Shown one piece after another: positions 9,050 to 17,856 of a stretch of 64,000 bases of DNA. The stretch covers positions 124,001 to 188,000 of the forward strand of contig NZ_UOOB01000001.1 in the NCBI RefSeq assembly GCF_900564145.1. Reading direction: 5' to 3'. Under the pieces are notes generated by a model, which ran no database searches, was not told the DNA's origin, and saw only the letters and a list, made by a program, of their open reading frames with translations. Made by a program: the position numbers and the translations under genes. Positions within the stretch are counted from its first letter, which is position 1, and the number at the start of each line of letters is the position of its first letter. The DNA is from Comamonas sp. lk. Its GTDB lineage: Bacteria; Pseudomonadota; Gammaproteobacteria; Burkholderiales; Burkholderiaceae_C.

Positions 9050-11830
9050 ATGGCAGACAACGCCTTGAATATTTCTTCCCTGGCCCAGTATTCACGCTTT
9101 CAGCAGCGGCTGCACCGCCGTTATGAAAACTGGTTTGATGCTCTGCCGCCGGGGGCACCCGACAAGGCCTTGATGGAGCAGGCTCTGGCCACGCTTGCCC
9201 AGCGCGGTCTGGATCTTTCGGCCAGCCTGCGCGTGCTGCGCCAGCTGGTGATGGACAGGCTCATCACCCTGGATTGCGAGCAAAACGCTACGCTTTCCGT
9301 AGTGACCAAGGCTGTCACCGAGCTGGCCGAGCTGGCATTGGACCGTGCTTGCACCCAGGTCAGAGCCGATCTGGATGCCCGCCACGGTGCGCCGCAAGGC
9401 CCGGACGGCCAGCCCGTGCAGCTGTGGGTCATAGGCATGGGCAAGTTCGGAGCGCGCGAACTCAATGTCTCCAGCGATATCGACCTGATCTACGTCTATG
9501 AAACAGACGGCGATACCGCTGGCCAGCGCGACGGCCGAGGCGTGATCTCCAACCATGAGTACTTTGGCCGCGCCGTCAAAGGCATTTACGGCCTGATCGG
9601 CGACACCACCGAGCACGGCTTTGTGTTTCGCGTGGACCTGGCGCTGCGCCCCAATGGCAACTCGGGTGCGCCCGCTGTCTCGCTGGCCTCGCTGGAGGAG
9701 TACCTGCAGATCCATGGCCGCGAATGGGAGCGCTTTGCCTGGCTCAAGAGCCGTGTGGTCGCCCCCTATGCCGCCGTGCAGTCCCCCCATGTCCAGGCCT
9801 TGCGCAACGTGGTACTGCCCTTTGTGTTTCGCCGCTATCTGGATTATTCGGTGTTCGATTCGCTGCGCGTGCTGCATCGCCAAATCCGCGAACATGCGGC
9901 CAAGCGCAGCGCAGGCCATCCCGAACGCGCCAACGACGTCAAACTCTCGCGTGGAGGCATACGCGAAATCGAATTCATCGTGCAGCTGCTGCAGGTGGTT
10001 CGCGGCGGCCAGTTCCCCGAGCTGCGCTGCCGCCCCACGCTGGAAGCGCTGCACCGTCTGGCCCGGGCCGATCTGATGAGCCAGGACATTGCCCAGGCGC
10101 TGACCCAGGCCTATGTCTTTCTGCGCCAGGTCGAGCACCGCATCCAATATCTGGACGACCAGCAAACCCATGTGCTGCCCACCCGCGATGACGATCTGCT
10201 GTGGATTGCCCGCACCATGGGCTTTGCCGACACCCGCGGCTTTCTGCACCAGCTTGACGAGCACCGCGAGCGCGTGGCCGAAGAGTTCGATACCTTGCTG
10301 GGCGGCGATGTCCAGCAGTGCAACAGCGGCCGCTGCGGCGGTGGCAAGGGTGCCGCCAGCAATACACCCACGCCGCAGGAGATTGAGAACCTGATCGAGC
10401 TGCTGCCGCCCGCCCTGGCCGGGCAGGTGGCGGACTGGCGCAACAACGCCCGCATCACCGGTCTGCGCGACGAAGCGCGCGCCCGCCTGTTCCGTCTGGT
10501 CGAGCGCACCTCGCAATGGGTGGAAAGCGCCCAGGTACCCGAAGAGGCGGCCCGGCGCTTTCTGCAGTGGCTGGAGCCGCTGCTGCGCCGCGAAAGCTAC
10601 CTGGCTTTACTGCTGGAGCGTCCAGCCGTCCATGAAAGATTGCTACACCTTTTGGGTGCCGCACGTTGGCCGGCACGCTATCTGCAACAACACCCCGGCG
10701 TGATTGACGAGCTGGCCAGCGATGCCATTCTCAAGGAGCGCTTCATCGCCGCCGATTTCGAGCGCGAACTGGCCCTGCGCCTGGCCGCCCTGCAATCGAC
10801 GGGCGAAGACGACGACGAGACCCTGCTCAATCTGCTGCGCCGCGCCCACCATGCCGAGGTCTTTCGCACCCTGGCCCGCGACATCGAGGGCCGCATCACC
10901 GTGGAACAGGTGGCCGACGACCTGAGCGCCCTGGCCGACTGCATACTGCGCGTCACCGCCCAGTGGTGCTGGGCACGCCTGAAGAACCGCCACCGCGATT
11001 CGCCCCGCTTCGGCATCATTGGCTACGGCAAGCTGGGTGGCAAGGAGCTGGGTTACGGCAGCGACCTGGACATCGTCTTTGTGTTCGACGACGACGACGA
11101 CCGCGCCCCCGAGGTCTATGCCGCTTTTGTGCGCAAGCTCATCAACTGGCTCACCGTCAAGACCGGCGAAGGCGATCTGTTCGAGATCGACACCGCCCTG
11201 CGCCCCAACGGCAACTCCGGTCTGCTGGTGACCAGCTTCGAGTCCTACGCCAACTACCAGCAGCAGCGCGGCAGCAACACCGCCTGGACCTGGGAGCACC
11301 AGGCCATGACCCGCGCCCGCTTTGTGCTGGGCAGCCGCGACTTTCCGCCGCCGCCCGGCCAGCCCATGACCGATATGCATCTGCACGAGCGCTTTGACGC
11401 CGTGCGTGAAGCCGTCATCACCGCCCCGCGCGACCCGGTTTCCCTGCGCAGCGAAATCGAAACCATGCGCGAGCGCGTGCGCAGCGCTCATCCGGTGCGC
11501 GGTCAGCTGTTCGACGTCAAGCACAGCGCCGGCGGCATGGTGGATGTGGAATTTGCCGTGCAATACCTGGTGCTGTCGCAATCTGCAGCCCACCGCGAGC
11601 TGATTGCCAACGTGGGCAATATCGCCCTGCTGCAGCGCGCAGAAGATGCCGGTTTGCTACCCAAGGGCGTTGGCTACGAGGCCGCCAAGGCCTACCGCGA
11701 GCTGCGCCGCCTGCAGCACGTGGCACGGCTGGACGAGCAACCGGGCCAGCTTGAGCCTGAACAGGCCCGCCAGCCACGCAATGCCGTGCTGGCGCTCTGG
11801 AACGCGGTGTTTGCCAAAACAGGCGATTGA
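9050..11830 (+). CDS. glnE: bifunctional glutamine synthetase adenylyltransferase / deadenylylase
   Basis: A 926-residue enzyme that adenylylates and deadenylylates glutamine synthetase in response to PII and glutamine. Two nucleotidyltransferase domains are seen. The N-terminal one, for removal, has GMGKFGARELNVSSDIDLI; the C-terminal one, for addition, has GYGKLGGKELGYGSDLDIV. Each is followed by a FRVDLALRPNGNSG- or FEIDTALRPNGNSG-type motif. The ATG at 9050 was chosen because the conserved family start aligns there; ATG 9029 and TTG 8987 are in frame but lack support. A Cys/Gly-rich insertion (QQCNSGRCGGGKG) sits near residue 422 between the domains. No terminator lies directly after the gene. 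Confidence 0.95.
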   Translation: MADNALNISSLAQYSRFQQRLHRRYENWFDALPPGAPDKALMEQALATLAQRGLDLSASLRVLRQLVMDRLITLDCEQNATLSVVTKAVTELAELALDRACTQVRADLDARHGAPQGPDGQPVQLWVIGMGKFGARELNVSSDIDLIYVYETDGDTAGQRDGRGVISNHEYFGRAVKGIYGLIGDTTEHGFVFRVDLALRPNGNSGAPAVSLASLEEYLQIHGREWERFAWLKSRVVAPYAAVQSPHVQALRNVVLPFVFRRYLDYSVFDSLRVLHRQIREHAAKRSAGHPERANDVKLSRGGIREIEFIVQLLQVVRGGQFPELRCRPTLEALHRLARADLMSQDIAQALTQAYVFLRQVEHRIQYLDDQQTHVLPTRDDDLLWIARTMGFADTRGFLHQLDEHRERVAEEFDTLLGGDVQQCNSGRCGGGKGAASNTPTPQEIENLIELLPPALAGQVADWRNNARITGLRDEARARLFRLVERTSQWVESAQVPEEAARRFLQWLEPLLRRESYLALLLERPAVHERLLHLLGAARWPARYLQQHPGVIDELASDAILKERFIAADFERELALRLAALQSTGEDDDETLLNLLRRAHHAEVFRTLARDIEGRITVEQVADDLSALADCILRVTAQWCWARLKNRHRDSPRFGIIGYGKLGGKELGYGSDLDIVFVFDDDDDRAPEVYAAFVRKLINWLTVKTGEGDLFEIDTALRPNGNSGLLVTSFESYANYQQQRGSNTAWTWEHQAMTRARFVLGSRDFPPPPGQPMTDMHLHERFDAVREAVITAPRDPVSLRSEIETMRERVRSAHPVRGQLFDVKHSAGGMVDVEFAVQYLVLSQSAAHRELIANVGNIALLQRAEDAGLLPKGVGYEAAKAYRELRRLQHVARLDEQPGQLEPEQARQPRNAVLALWNAVFAKTGD

Positions 11831-12049
11831 GCGTTTTCCCAATCCATCCACAGCTGGGCCACGGCCGCGCTGCGGATGTACGGATCCCCGCCCAAACCGC
11901 AGCCCTGACACTCAAAGAGTGAGCACTCTCACGATTCGTCAAAAGCGGCCTACAGCGCGGCCGCCATCAAGCTCTAAACTGTTACAACTTGAGCGCCACA
12001 GAGGCTTGAACTTCTGCAAGAGTGACGCATCTATCAAGCATGTGTTGGA
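11831..12049. other. intergenic region after glnE, no gene seen
   Basis: About 220 bases without a convincing coding frame. No strong hairpin with a T-run follows glnE, so its transcript may run on. A candidate small RNA promoter starts at the right end. Confidence 0.5.
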
Positions 12050-12213
12050 TTGACAGGACAAGCACAACCTAGTTTCATGTTGCGAAGACTTTGGGTATAG
12101 CCCAATGAAGGCCCGGAGCGCTTCTCCTCCCTCCCTCTCTTAATTCGTTTCGGGATGCTTCGCAACTTTTTTAACAAGCAAAGAAAAAAGGCCGCTGCAC
12201 AGCGGCCTTTTTC
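12050..12213 (+). ncRNA. candidate small RNA with its promoter
   Basis: A perfect -35 box TTGACA at 12050-12055 is followed after 17 bases by TTTCAT (12073-12078), a fair -10. Downstream there is no open frame of note. GTTGCGAAG (12079-12087) can pair with CTTCGCAAC (12158-12166), which is followed at once by six Ts. A small hairpin TTGGG/CCCAA and a pyrimidine-rich stretch of C and T (12119-12140), complementary to ribosome binding sites, lie between. A second, strong terminator ends at 12213. The exact 5' end is uncertain, since the predicted start falls inside the left stem arm. Confidence 0.35.
12184..12213. terminator. bidirectional terminator between glnE side and GST gene
   Basis: AAAAAAGGCCGCT GCAC AGCGGCCTTTTTCTT hairpin. 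It has A and T runs on both sides, so it can end the minus-strand GST transcript as well as any plus-strand transcript. Confidence 0.85.
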
Positions 12214-12230
12214 TTGGGTACGCACCCCGC

Positions 12231-12848
12231 TCAGTGGGGCACGGTCGCGACAAAGCTGGGGCGAGCGCCGATCTTGCTCAGCAGCGTGTCCAGATTGGGG
12301 TGATCGGCACGCCAGTCCAGCTCGGGAAAGCGGAAATCCAGCCAGGCCAGAGCGCAGCACACGCTGATATCGGCCAGCGTCAGATGCGTGCCGCCGCAGC
12401 AAAACGGCTTCTCGCCCAGGCCGTGTGACATGACTTTCAGCGCCGCCTTGATCTTGCCCAGCTGGCGATCCATCCAGGCCTGAGAGCGCTGCTCGTCGGT
12501 GCGGCCGGGCCAGGTGGCTTCCAGGCGTGCCAGCGCGCCCGCATCCAGCAGTCCATCCGCCAGCGCTTCCCAGGTCTTGACCTCGGCCCGCTCGCGGCCG
12601 GTGCCCGGAATGAGCTTGCCCACGGGTGACAGGGTGTCCAGGTATTCAACAATGACCCGCGAGTCGAAGATGGCTTCGCTGCCCTCCATGATCAGACGCG
12701 GCACTTTGCCCAGAGGATTGCCGGTACCGGGCGTGCGCTCGGCCTCCCAGGGGTTTTCCTCGACGAATTGGTAGTCCAGCTTTTTTTCAGCGAGCACGAT
12801 GCGGACTTTTCGCACGTAGGCACTGGAGGTTGAGCCTATCAGTTTCAT
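12231..12848 (-). CDS. glutathione S-transferase family protein, YibF-like
   Basis: A 205-residue cytoplasmic protein with the thioredoxin-like N-domain of GSTs (MKLIGSTSSAYVRKVRI, then GKVPRLI and the glutathione-site motif IFDSRVIVEYLD) and an all-helical C-domain with TLADISVCCALAWLDFR. Length and motif spacing match E. coli YibF, whose substrate is not established. The Ser in the SSAYVRK segment is at the usual catalytic position. The gene stands alone, with its own terminator just after the stop; it is divergent from purB. Confidence 0.87.
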   Translation of the reverse strand: MKLIGSTSSAYVRKVRIVLAEKKLDYQFVEENPWEAERTPGTGNPLGKVPRLIMEGSEAIFDSRVIVEYLDTLSPVGKLIPGTGRERAEVKTWEALADGLLDAGALARLEATWPGRTDEQRSQAWMDRQLGKIKAALKVMSHGLGEKPFCCGGTHLTLADISVCCALAWLDFRFPELDWRADHPNLDTLLSKIGARPSFVATVPH

Positions 12849-12980
12849 AGCAGCTATCCCATGACACAGGTCACCGGCGACAGACCGGTAGTTGGATTCT
12901 ATGCGCTAGTTCTGCGGTCATGAGCGCTGCCCTGCGCACAGGGAGCGCCCGTGGATGGCGACGGATTGCCAAGCACATGA

Positions 12981-14411
<1,431 letters not shown>

Positions 14412-14467
14412 GCTTCGCTACGCAATCCATAGCTGCAACCGCCTGACAACAGGCAGTTGCAGATAGA

Positions 14468-14515
14468 AAGAGCTGCCAAACCCTGAGCAATCAGGCGCAG
14501 GCAGCTCTTGTTTTT
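14468..14515 (+). terminator. terminator of purB
   Basis: AAGAGCTGCC (14468-14477) pairs with GGCAGCTCTT (14500-14509), followed by GTTTTT. A second imperfect hairpin without T-run (GCTGCAACCGCCTG with CAGGCAGTTGCAG, about 14431-14463) precedes it. Confidence 0.8.
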
Positions 14516-14560
14516 ACATCATTGTTTTTGGACTGCCTGCGGGCAGCACTGCCTACCGCC

Positions 14561-15121
14561 ATGGCCATCAAGTCCACCATCTTCAAAGCCAATCTGTCGA
14601 TTGCCGACATCGACCACAACTACTACGCCGACCACAACCTGACTCTAGCTCGTCACCCCAGCGAGACCGACGACCGCATGATGGTGCGCCTGGTGGCCCT
14701 GGCACTGAACGCCTGGAAGCTGCAAGACCTGTGCAACGGCGACGGCACGCTGGGCTTTGGCATCGGCCTGTCCGACCCGGACGATCCCGATGTGCACATC
14801 ACCGATTACACCGGCCAGAAACGTCTGTGGATCGAAGTCGGCCAGCCCGACGAAAAGCCCATCACCAAGGCCTGCAACAAGTCGGACCACATGCTGGTCT
14901 ACCCTTTCCACCATTCGTCCCACATCTGGTGGAAAGGCCTGGAAGGCAAGCTCAACCGCCAAAGCAAGCTGGAAGTGCATTACATCGACGCCGAAGTCGC
15001 CCAGCAACTGGGCAGCCTGGCCGAGCGCAGCATGCAGCTGCAAGCCACGATTCAGGAAGGCCAGCTGACCCTGTCCAGCAATCTGGGCACGGTGTTTGTC
15101 GAGCCGGTTCGCTGGAAATAA
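14561..15121 (+). CDS. yaeQ: YaeQ family protein
   Basis: A 186-residue protein of the YaeQ family, which has a PD-(D/E)XK nuclease-like fold but no proven reaction. It opens MAIKSTIFKANLSIADID and contains the family motifs HPSETDDRMMVRLVALAL, DPDDPDVHITDYTG and WIEVGQPDEK; the acidic residues and the E..Q/K stretch recall the nuclease core. Length is standard. The start is set by family alignment, as no clear ribosome binding site stands before it. It follows purB after its terminator and converges with the DUF3717 gene, leaving only six bases between the two stops. Confidence 0.9.
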   Translation: MAIKSTIFKANLSIADIDHNYYADHNLTLARHPSETDDRMMVRLVALALNAWKLQDLCNGDGTLGFGIGLSDPDDPDVHITDYTGQKRLWIEVGQPDEKPITKACNKSDHMLVYPFHHSSHIWWKGLEGKLNRQSKLEVHYIDAEVAQQLGSLAERSMQLQATIQEGQLTLSSNLGTVFVEPVRWK

Positions 15122-15127
15122 GCGCTG

Positions 15128-15553
15128 TTATCCGCGCGGCCGACGATTCTCGGTCGCGCGCTCCGCATAGCGGTTAAAGCGCCAGGAATCCCCTTCTGCG
15201 GTGATCCGGCGCCAAACCACACGTTTTTCAGCCGGCTCCATGGCCGTCCAGAACTGCACCTCGTCAAAGCTGCGGCCGCAGCCCTTGCACTTTGCATCGC
15301 CCTGGCTGGTCGAGCAGATCGCAATACAGGGCGTGTCGGGCATGGTGTCGTACCAGACCAGCCAGGCCGCCATGGCGTGAGACGGAAAGCCCACCGTATT
15401 CACTTCCACCTCGCGGCTCACAATCATCAGCCCATACACCTCGGCCAGCGCCCGCACCTCGGGGCTGAGCAAGACACCATCCGGCGATGGAGCGCGCGCG
15501 CGCCAGTAGTTGATGGCGGCTTCGATATCGGTGATGTGAATGGCTGCGTGCAT
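15128..15553 (-). CDS. DUF3717/DUF1289 domain protein
   Basis: A 141-residue protein of unknown function with two small domains. Residues about 4-60 (IHITDIEAAINYWRARAPSP) match the DUF3717 type seen in Burkholderiales. Residues about 75-120 match DUF1289, with PCIAIC and CKGCGRSFDEV giving four cysteines that could bind a metal or Fe-S cluster. The fusion of the two is common in Comamonadaceae. It is convergent with yaeQ and has no visible operon partner. Confidence 0.75.
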   Translation of the reverse strand: MHAAIHITDIEAAINYWRARAPSPDGVLLSPEVRALAEVYGLMIVSREVEVNTVGFPSHAMAAWLVWYDTMPDTPCIAICSTSQGDAKCKGCGRSFDEVQFWTAMEPAEKRVVWRRITAEGDSWRFNRYAERATENRRPRG

Positions 15554-15748
15554 TGGCTCAAAAAGGACTCTGAGCCGGAATCATAAGCCGCGCTATCTTT
15601 GCCTGCAGCAGCAAGGTTGCTCATCAATTAATAGCATAAAGCGCAGATTCCTTCTACACCCTCAGCGTTTTTCACGATATAAAACCTGTGAACATCATGG
15701 GTTTTATGCCTTGCCATGCAGAGTTGACTGTGATGAAATCCGCAGCTT
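15554..15748. other. region upstream of the Mn riboswitch, no gene seen
   Basis: About 195 bases with no supported coding frame. It holds the start side of the minus-strand DUF3717 gene and presumably the promoter of the terC transcript. A degenerate copy of the dispersed AATAGC...AAGCGC repeat lies at about 15625-15652. Confidence 0.4.
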
Positions 15749-15863
15749 CGAAGGGGAGTAGCTCCTCACTGGCTTTTTGCCGGTATCGGATGGTCGTCAA
15801 TACGAAGCCTCAGGCTTCCGGCCCTCCGGGTTGCAGTCACGCTGCAATCGAGCAAGACCTTTG
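15749..15863 (+). promoter_or_regulatory. yybP-ykoY manganese riboswitch upstream of terC
   Basis: The sequence AAGGGGAGTAGC at 15751-15762 is the hallmark 5' part of the yybP-ykoY (Mn2+) aptamer. The internal GTCAATACG and the closing AGCAAGACCTTTG (15851-15863) are the other conserved parts; AAGG (15751-15754) and CCTT (15858-15861) form the closing stem. The next gene is a TerC family member, the usual target of this class. Directly downstream, the 3' stem strand can instead pair in another hairpin (15858-15889), and CTCCCC at 15894-15899 is complementary to the GGGGAG, so a switching region is visible. Confidence 0.85.
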
Positions 15864-16029
15864 ATGGACCTGATGACGGTCGATCAAGGCGCACTCCCCC
15901 GAGCATGGTTTTCCTCGCCCGGATCAAGCACTTGGCCTGACGTCACATTGGTAATTTGATGTTGATGGCAAGCGCGGTTATTCTGCGATCACTGTCTGTC
16001 AGCGGCATTCGACAACGAGGAAACAACAC

Positions 16030-16791
16030 ATGGATCTGGACTTTCTCACCCACACGCCGTTCTGGATTGCGCTGGGGCAAATCATCATCATTGACATCCT
16101 GCTGGGTGGCGACAACGCGGTCGTGATCGCGTTGGCCTGCCGCAAGCTGCCGCCTGAGCAGCGCCGCAAGGGCATCATCTATGGCACGGCCGGTGCCATT
16201 GTGTTGCGCGTGATTCTGATCGCCTTCGCCATGACGCTGCTGGCCTTGCCTGCGCTCAAGCTCATCGGCGCCCTGCTGCTGGTGTGGATCGGTATCAAGC
16301 TGATTGCCCCCGATGAGGAAGGCCATGACAACATCCAGGGCAGCGACAAGCTGTTTGCCGCCATCAAGACCATCATCGTGGCCGACCTGGTGATGTCCGT
16401 GGACAACGTGATCGCCATTGCCGGTGCAGCCCAAAGTTCGGGTGAACACCAGATGCTGCTGGTGGTGCTGGGTCTGCTGATTTCGATCCCCATCATCGTC
16501 TGGGGCTCGCAGCTGGTGATCAAGCTGATGGAACGCTTCCCCATCATCATCGTAGTCGGCGGCATGCTGCTGGGCTGGATTGCTGGCGGCATGCTGGTGA
16601 CCGATCCGCTGTTCGTGAACACTGAAAAGTGGACCTGGATGCCCAAGCTGGGCACGCTGGACGAACAAGGCCTGGCCCAGATCTCCACTACCTTGTACTG
16701 GATTGCCCACGTTGGCGGCGCCCTGCTGGTGCTGGCCCTGGGCAAGTGGGTGGCCAGCCGCCGCCCCGCAGCTGTCGCGCACAGCCACTAA
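16030..16791 (+). CDS. TerC family membrane protein, likely manganese exporter
   Basis: A 253-residue integral membrane protein with about seven helices. The two TerC repeats are seen by DILLGGDNAVVIALA (residues about 20-34) and ADLVMSVDNVIAIAG (about 118-132), whose Asp residues form the metal site in the LysE/TerC superfamily. The extracytoplasmic insert (VNTEKWTWMPKLG) before the last helix sets it apart from the two shorter paralogues at 24-25.5 kb. A weak AGG-type site precedes the ATG. A Mn2+-sensing riboswitch in its leader supports export of Mn2+ as its job. Confidence 0.88.
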   Translation: MDLDFLTHTPFWIALGQIIIIDILLGGDNAVVIALACRKLPPEQRRKGIIYGTAGAIVLRVILIAFAMTLLALPALKLIGALLLVWIGIKLIAPDEEGHDNIQGSDKLFAAIKTIIVADLVMSVDNVIAIAGAAQSSGEHQMLLVVLGLLISIPIIVWGSQLVIKLMERFPIIIVVGGMLLGWIAGGMLVTDPLFVNTEKWTWMPKLGTLDEQGLAQISTTLYWIAHVGGALLVLALGKWVASRRPAAVAHSH

Positions 16792-16928
16792 GCACAGGCC
16801 CAGCCTGGCTAAAACCTGAGGCTGGTGAAGGGCTGCTATACAAGCCGGCCCTTCACGCTTCACAATAGTGTCGGAAGCCTCCTACAGGAGGCTGTATTCC
16901 CTCAACACCGCTCCAACAAGGACGCATC

Positions 16929-17402
16929 TTGACCCCCATCATTGTTTACGTGGATGACGCCGCATACGCCCTGCCCATGCTTCAGGCTCTCGCGGGATCT
17001 AGCCAGGCGGCTTCTTCCCACTGGCTGCTGGTTGCCTGTGCCCCGCGCATGACCCACCGTGTGAGCAAATGGGTCAGCCACCGTGCCCGCGAAAACTGGC
17101 GCGGCAAATGGGCAGACAAGCTGTTTGCTGCCGTGCTGCCCGTCATGTCCGTGCCCGGCGCCAAGGTCACCCCCGTGCTGGCCAAGGGCCCGCTGACCGA
17201 GCTGATTGCCGAGCTGCAACAGGAACACGGCGCAGCCCAGATCATAGACGCCCGCCGCCCCAAGCAGGAAGCCATGCAGGTCGCGCCCGCCAAGACCGCC
17301 GATGCTCCCAACGCCTCGGGTCGCCGTTGGAATCTGCCCGGCACCATGGCTGCTCTCGGCGCCATGCTGGGCTTTGTGGTCGAGGAATCGCTCTCGATCT
17401 GA
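16929..17402 (+). CDS. conserved hypothetical protein, 157 aa, TTG start
   Basis: The product begins MTPIIVYVDDAAYALPMLQ and has alternating strand/helix character in its first 110 residues, somewhat like a small universal-stress-type fold, and a hydrophobic C-terminal segment (about 137-152, MAALGAMLGFVV) that could be a membrane helix. AAGGA at 16918-16922 stands six bases before a TTG codon and fixes this unusual start. No family was firmly recognised. It is followed by a terminator before the holin-like gene, so it is its own unit. Confidence 0.65.
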   Translation: MTPIIVYVDDAAYALPMLQALAGSSQAASSHWLLVACAPRMTHRVSKWVSHRARENWRGKWADKLFAAVLPVMSVPGAKVTPVLAKGPLTELIAELQQEHGAAQIIDARRPKQEAMQVAPAKTADAPNASGRRWNLPGTMAALGAMLGFVVEESLSI

Positions 17403-17436
17403 GCCCTTTGGCAAACTAATAGCGACTGATCTCCAG

Positions 17437-17469
17437 GCCTTGTGCGGTGAAAGCTGCACAAGGCTTTTT
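17437..17469 (+). terminator. terminator after the 157-aa gene
   Basis: GCCTTGTGC (17437-17445) pairs with GCACAAGGC (17456-17464), followed by TTTTT. Confidence 0.88.
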
Positions 17470-17505
17470 CATGCCCCAGGCACTCGCCGCTGCTATGCTG
17501 AATCT

Positions 17506-17856
17506 ATGAAAATCATCGTCAAATGGCTGCTTTGTGCAGCCTCTTTGCTGCTGGTCACCTATGTGTACAGCGGCGTTCAAGTACAGGGCTTCAGCTCGGC
17601 CATGATCGCGGCCCTGGTCATCGGCCTGCTCAACACCGTGATTCGCCCCATTCTGGTGGTGCTGACCCTGCCGGTGACCATCATCACCGTGGGTCTGTTC
17701 CTGTTTGTGGTCAACGGGCTGATGTTCTGGATGGCCTCAGGCATCCTCGGTGGCTTTCATGTCAGCGGCTTTTGGGCTGCCATGCTGGGTGCGCTGATCT
17801 ATTCGGCGCTGGGCCTATTTGTGGATGCTCTTGTCGCTCGCCTGTTCCCGGAGTAA
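17506..17856 (+). CDS. phage holin family 4 / YvlD-like membrane protein
   Basis: A 116-residue protein with four hydrophobic helices (about 5-25, 30-50, 55-78, 85-108), matching the Phage_holin_4_2 (YvlD-like) family with the typical NTVIRPILVVLTLPVTIITVG stretch, shown here only by its first part NTVIRPILVVLTLP. Despite the name these proteins are chromosomal, and their role is not settled. No phage genes lie nearby. Its 3' end overlaps the convergent BepA-like gene by 42 bases. Confidence 0.82.
   Translation: MKIIVKWLLCAASLLLVTYVYSGVQVQGFSSAMIAALVIGLLNTVIRPILVVLTLPVTIITVGLFLFVVNGLMFWMASGILGGFHVSGFWAAMLGALIYSALGLFVDALVARLFPE

Noticed and set aside
17506..17856. Holin-like gene as sign of a prophage
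   Set aside because: No other phage gene is near and this family is commonly chromosomal.
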